This document shows positions 6,763 to 7,251 of a stretch of DNA of 7,251 bases, in pieces; positions within the stretch are counted from its first letter, which is position 1, and each line of letters starts with the position of its first letter. The notes under the pieces are model-generated. The model saw only the letters and a list, made by a program, of their open reading frames with translations. It searched no databases and had not been told where the DNA came from. This DNA is from JABFRJ01 sp031365465 (GTDB taxonomy: Bacteria > Pseudomonadota > Alphaproteobacteria > Rhizobiales > Hyphomicrobiaceae): positions 1 through 7,251 of the forward strand of contig JANLYD010000428.1 in assembly GCA_031365465.1 (NCBI GenBank). Reading direction: 5' to 3'. The position numbers and the translations under genes were made by a program.

Positions 6763-7251
6763 ATGGTGATTACGACACGACTAACAGAACGCCTTGGCAT
6801 AAAACATCCGATCCTTTCTGCCCCGATGGCCTTTGCCGCTGGGGGACGTCTCGCTGCGGCGGTGTCAACCGCAGGAGGCCTCGGGCTCATCGGTGGCGGC
6901 TACGGAGATGCAAATTGGCTCGAGGCCGAGTTTCAAGCGGCGGGCAATCAACCAGTGGGATGCGGGTTCATCACATGGTCGTTGCGCAAGCAGCCAGCCT
7001 TGCTCGATCTGGCTATCTCACATAAGCCCAAGGCGATCTTCTTGTCGTTCGACGACCCGGAGCCGTTTGCTGCGCGCGTCAAACTAACCGGCATCGTGCT
7101 GATCTGCCAGATCCAGACGCGGCGGGACGCCGAGCGCGCCATCGATTGTGGCGCAGATGTCATTGTCGCCCAAGGCGCAGAAGCCGGCGGCCATGGCGAA
7201 AGGCGAGCCACCTTCACCCTCGTTCCCGAGGTCGCAGACCTGATCGCTGCG
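6763..7251 (+). CDS. Nitronate monooxygenase family protein (N-terminal part, C-terminus beyond window)
   Basis: FMN-dependent TIM-barrel enzyme of the nitronate monooxygenase (formerly 2-nitropropane dioxygenase) family, which oxidises alkyl nitronates such as propionate 3-nitronate to the aldehyde acid and nitrite. The visible 163 residues show HPILSAPMA (15-23) at the first strand, AVSTAGGLGLIGGG (33-46), a typical FMN-side glycine-rich stretch, then GADVIVAQGAEAGGHGE (130-146), the family signature with the conserved His at 144. The frame is open to the right edge, so about half of the usual 320-360 residues are outside the window. The start is the ATG at 6763, with the purine-rich GGTGGA at 6755-6760 close before it; the next codon is GTG (6766), which has a more normal distance to that site and could be the real start. 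No signal peptide is seen. It lies 147 bp after the GH94 gene on the same strand, and there is no clear functional link to it. The family is firm; the physiological substrate is unknown, and other FMN enzymes of this fold (for example enoyl reductase FabK-like) share some motifs. Confidence 0.92.
   Translation, partial: MVITTRLTERLGIKHPILSAPMAFAAGGRLAAAVSTAGGLGLIGGGYGDANWLEAEFQAAGNQPVGCGFITWSLRKQPALLDLAISHKPKAIFLSFDDPEPFAARVKLTGIVLICQIQTRRDAERAIDCGADVIVAQGAEAGGHGERRATFTLVPEVADLIAA

Overview
The window comes from a high-GC bacterial chromosome or large replicon. Codon choice, gene density and protein wording suggest a beta-proteobacterium of the Burkholderia/Paraburkholderia type, but this is inferred from style, not from a marker gene. 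I see no rRNA, tRNA, CRISPR array, insertion sequence or phage gene. It is read here as four protein genes plus short control regions.

Layout. Positions 1-1172 (minus strand) carry most of a FAD-dependent pyridine nucleotide-disulfide oxidoreductase of the mercuric reductase/dihydrolipoamide dehydrogenase-like group, cut by the left edge. Immediately upstream and translationally coupled to it (stop and start share one base) is 1172-2491 (minus), a complete glycoamylase-like protein (COG5368/PF10091, related to GH144 beta-1,2-glucanases). A gap of about 200 bp separates it from a large plus-strand gene at 2695-6615. That protein of 1306 residues matches, domain for domain, the C-terminal half of cyclic beta-1,2-glucan synthase (NdvB/ChvB): a GH94-type beta-sandwich, a linker module, a second beta-sandwich and a GH94 catalytic barrel. 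After a 147-bp gap, 6763-7251 (plus) holds the N-terminal part of a nitronate monooxygenase, cut by the right edge.

How they fit together. In NdvB, a membrane-bound GT84 polymerase, a glycoamylase-like domain and the GH94 half sit on one long polypeptide. Here the glycoamylase-like module and the GH94 half are separate, divergently transcribed, soluble-looking proteins, and no GT84 or membrane domain is present in the window. The simplest reading is a cytoplasmic pair acting on beta-1,2-glucans or a similar glucan: one endo-acting or trimming enzyme and one phosphorylase. A split synthase whose polymerase lies elsewhere is the alternative. The oxidoreductase shares the operon of the glycoamylase gene but has no obvious biochemical link to it. 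The nitronate monooxygenase probably forms a separate unit.

The split, divergent NdvB-like modules are the most interesting feature of the window. Everything else looks like ordinary members of known families.
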